Assembly (NCBI GenBank): GCA_945873715.1
Contig: CAMCFL010000132.1
Location: 1 to 7,685, forward strand
Source of the DNA: Akkermansia muciniphila
GTDB taxonomy: Bacteria > Verrucomicrobiota > Verrucomicrobiia > Limisphaerales > UBA9464
Direction of reading: 5' to 3'
DNA length: 7,685 nucleotides
Of this stretch, positions 7,024 through 7,685 are shown piece by piece. The notes under the pieces were generated by a model. It searched no databases. It had not been told where the DNA came from and saw only the letters and a list, made by a program, of their open reading frames with translations. Position 1 is the stretch's first letter. Each line of letters starts with the position of its first letter. The position numbers and the translations under genes were made by a program.

Positions 7024-7049
7024 CACGCGGAGGCGCGGAGAACGCGGAG
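7024..7049. repeat. CACGCGGAG-type repeat, three degenerate copies
   Basis: The run reads CACGCGGAG, GCGCGGAG (one base short), AACGCGGAG. It shares its motif with the 6928-6954 repeat 70 bp away on the same strand. It sits in a stretch with no supportable gene. Confidence 0.6.
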
Positions 7050-7108
7050 CCCCGACGTAGAAGGCCTTTGAACGAAGCCGGAGGAACAGGATCGCCGTCC
7101 GGCGCGGG

Positions 7109-7150
7109 AGCGTCCTGGAGTGCGTGCAGCGTCAGCTGCCGCTTTTGCCC
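7109..7150. repeat. Possible dispersed palindromic element
   Basis: The stretch includes GCGTCCTGGAGTGCGTGCAG followed by a small hairpin, GCAGC-GTCA-GCTGC (7126-7139), and then CGCTTTTGCC. It looks like a diverged member of a family of intergenic sequences I recall from Verrucomicrobia, with a 'CTTGGAGTGCGGCAG...CTGCCGCTTT' layout. The hairpin is visible. The family assignment is recollection only. Confidence 0.35.
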
Positions 7151-7685
7151 GCTCCGCCCCGTCGTGAGCAACGAATCCTTCCAACTCGTGGTACGTGCCG
7201 CGAGGGTTGGACACGGATCCACGCCAGGATGCTTCGCGAGGACTGGGAATCGGAATGGGCTTGGGGAGGCGCGATCGCTCCGGGATCGATGGGGATGGGC
7301 GGGATCCGGCGGTCGGACGACCGTCGGCGACCTTCCGTGACGCCTCCGGCGTCCAGGTCGGGAACCCCGTCAGTCCCCGAGGCGGCGGAGAAGGCAAAGG
7401 CGTCAACGGCGCTGCACGGACTCCCGGACGCTGCCGCGCACGGGATCGGTCCGCTTGCAGAATGCGGTCTAGGGCCGGGCTTGTTTGCATAGCGCTTCTC
7501 CGCGGCGGTTTTCATCCCAGCCACCCACCAGGCCTCAAATGCCGTGCGCATCCGTGCGATGCCGCGGCACAGGACCAGGTCGCCCTCAGGGGAAGACCCG
7601 ATACCCCTCCGACCGGCCCGCAGGGACCTTCGCCCCTCAGATTGCCGCACCGACGCAGAAGTCCCCCTTCACCGCCTCATCCCAC

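Larger units (their letters stand above)
6706..7685. other. 980-bp stretch with no supportable gene; repeat fragments
   Basis: Several open frames cross this stretch on both strands, but they overlap one another, are rich in Arg, Pro, Gly and Ser, and show no domain, signal peptide or ribosome-binding context. The promoter of the lipoprotein-pdxJ pair should lie near 6706-6800; that part is locally A/T-richer on the minus strand (around 6725-6760), but I cannot assign -35/-10 boxes. The right part holds 9-bp periodic repeats and a palindromic insertion listed separately. At the very edge, minus-strand frame 7684-7640 reads 15 codons to a TGA at 7639-7637. It could be the 3' end of a neighbouring gene but is too short to judge. 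Confidence 0.55.

Noticed and set aside
7132..7650. Minus-strand open frame of 172 aa (and the overlapping 155-aa frame at 7490-7023)
   Set aside because: Low-complexity Ser/Arg/Pro/Ala composition, no domain, overlapped by other open frames, and it runs into repeat fragments.
7637..7684. Possible C-terminal end of a gene entering from the right on the minus strand (15 codons then TGA)
   Set aside because: The visible peptide (WDEAVKGDFCVGAAI) looks protein-like but is too short to identify; flanking sequence would settle it.

Overview
The window is GC-rich and carries three confident genes, all on the minus strand, separated by long repeat-filled intergenic stretches. The organism is most likely a Verrucomicrobiota (or other PVC-group) bacterium. 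The main reason is the large secreted protein, which joins an SGNH hydrolase, a 'membrane-bound dehydrogenase' beta-propeller and HEAT-like repeats. That combination is characteristic of Verrucomicrobia and Planctomycetes. This is inference from protein style; no taxonomic marker is present.

Layout in the direction of transcription (right to left): (a) 7685-6706 has no gene I can support and holds several short periodic or palindromic repeats. (b) 6705-5251 encodes a 484-residue lipoprotein of unknown function. (c) 5254-4505 is pdxJ (pyridoxine 5'-phosphate synthase), apparently started at a TTG that overlaps the lipoprotein stop codon, so the two genes look co-transcribed and translationally coupled. 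(d) 4490-4030 is an exact 104-bp-period tandem array (four full units and a partial fifth) that begins 14 bp after the pdxJ stop codon. (e) 4033-3758 is a leader or intergenic stretch with a GC-rich palindrome. (f) 3757-383 encodes a 1124-residue exported multidomain protein ending in an azurin-type blue-copper domain with all four copper ligands. (g) 382-1 is a second repeat region: a 196-bp direct tandem duplication built from short cores in both orientations. The last of these cores sits one base after the stop codon and can fold into a long stem-loop.

Only the lipoprotein and pdxJ are clearly linked. PdxJ works in cytoplasmic vitamin B6 synthesis, and the lipoprotein and the copper protein act outside the cytoplasm, so no single pathway ties the window together. 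I see no defence system, CRISPR array, transposase, tRNA or rRNA. The points most worth a second look are the copper domain standing where related proteins often carry a c-type haem domain, the regular 104-bp array with its mosaic of variants, and the inverted-core repeats at the left edge. Apart from the three genes, every other long open frame is best explained as a shadow of these genes or as read-through of repeats.
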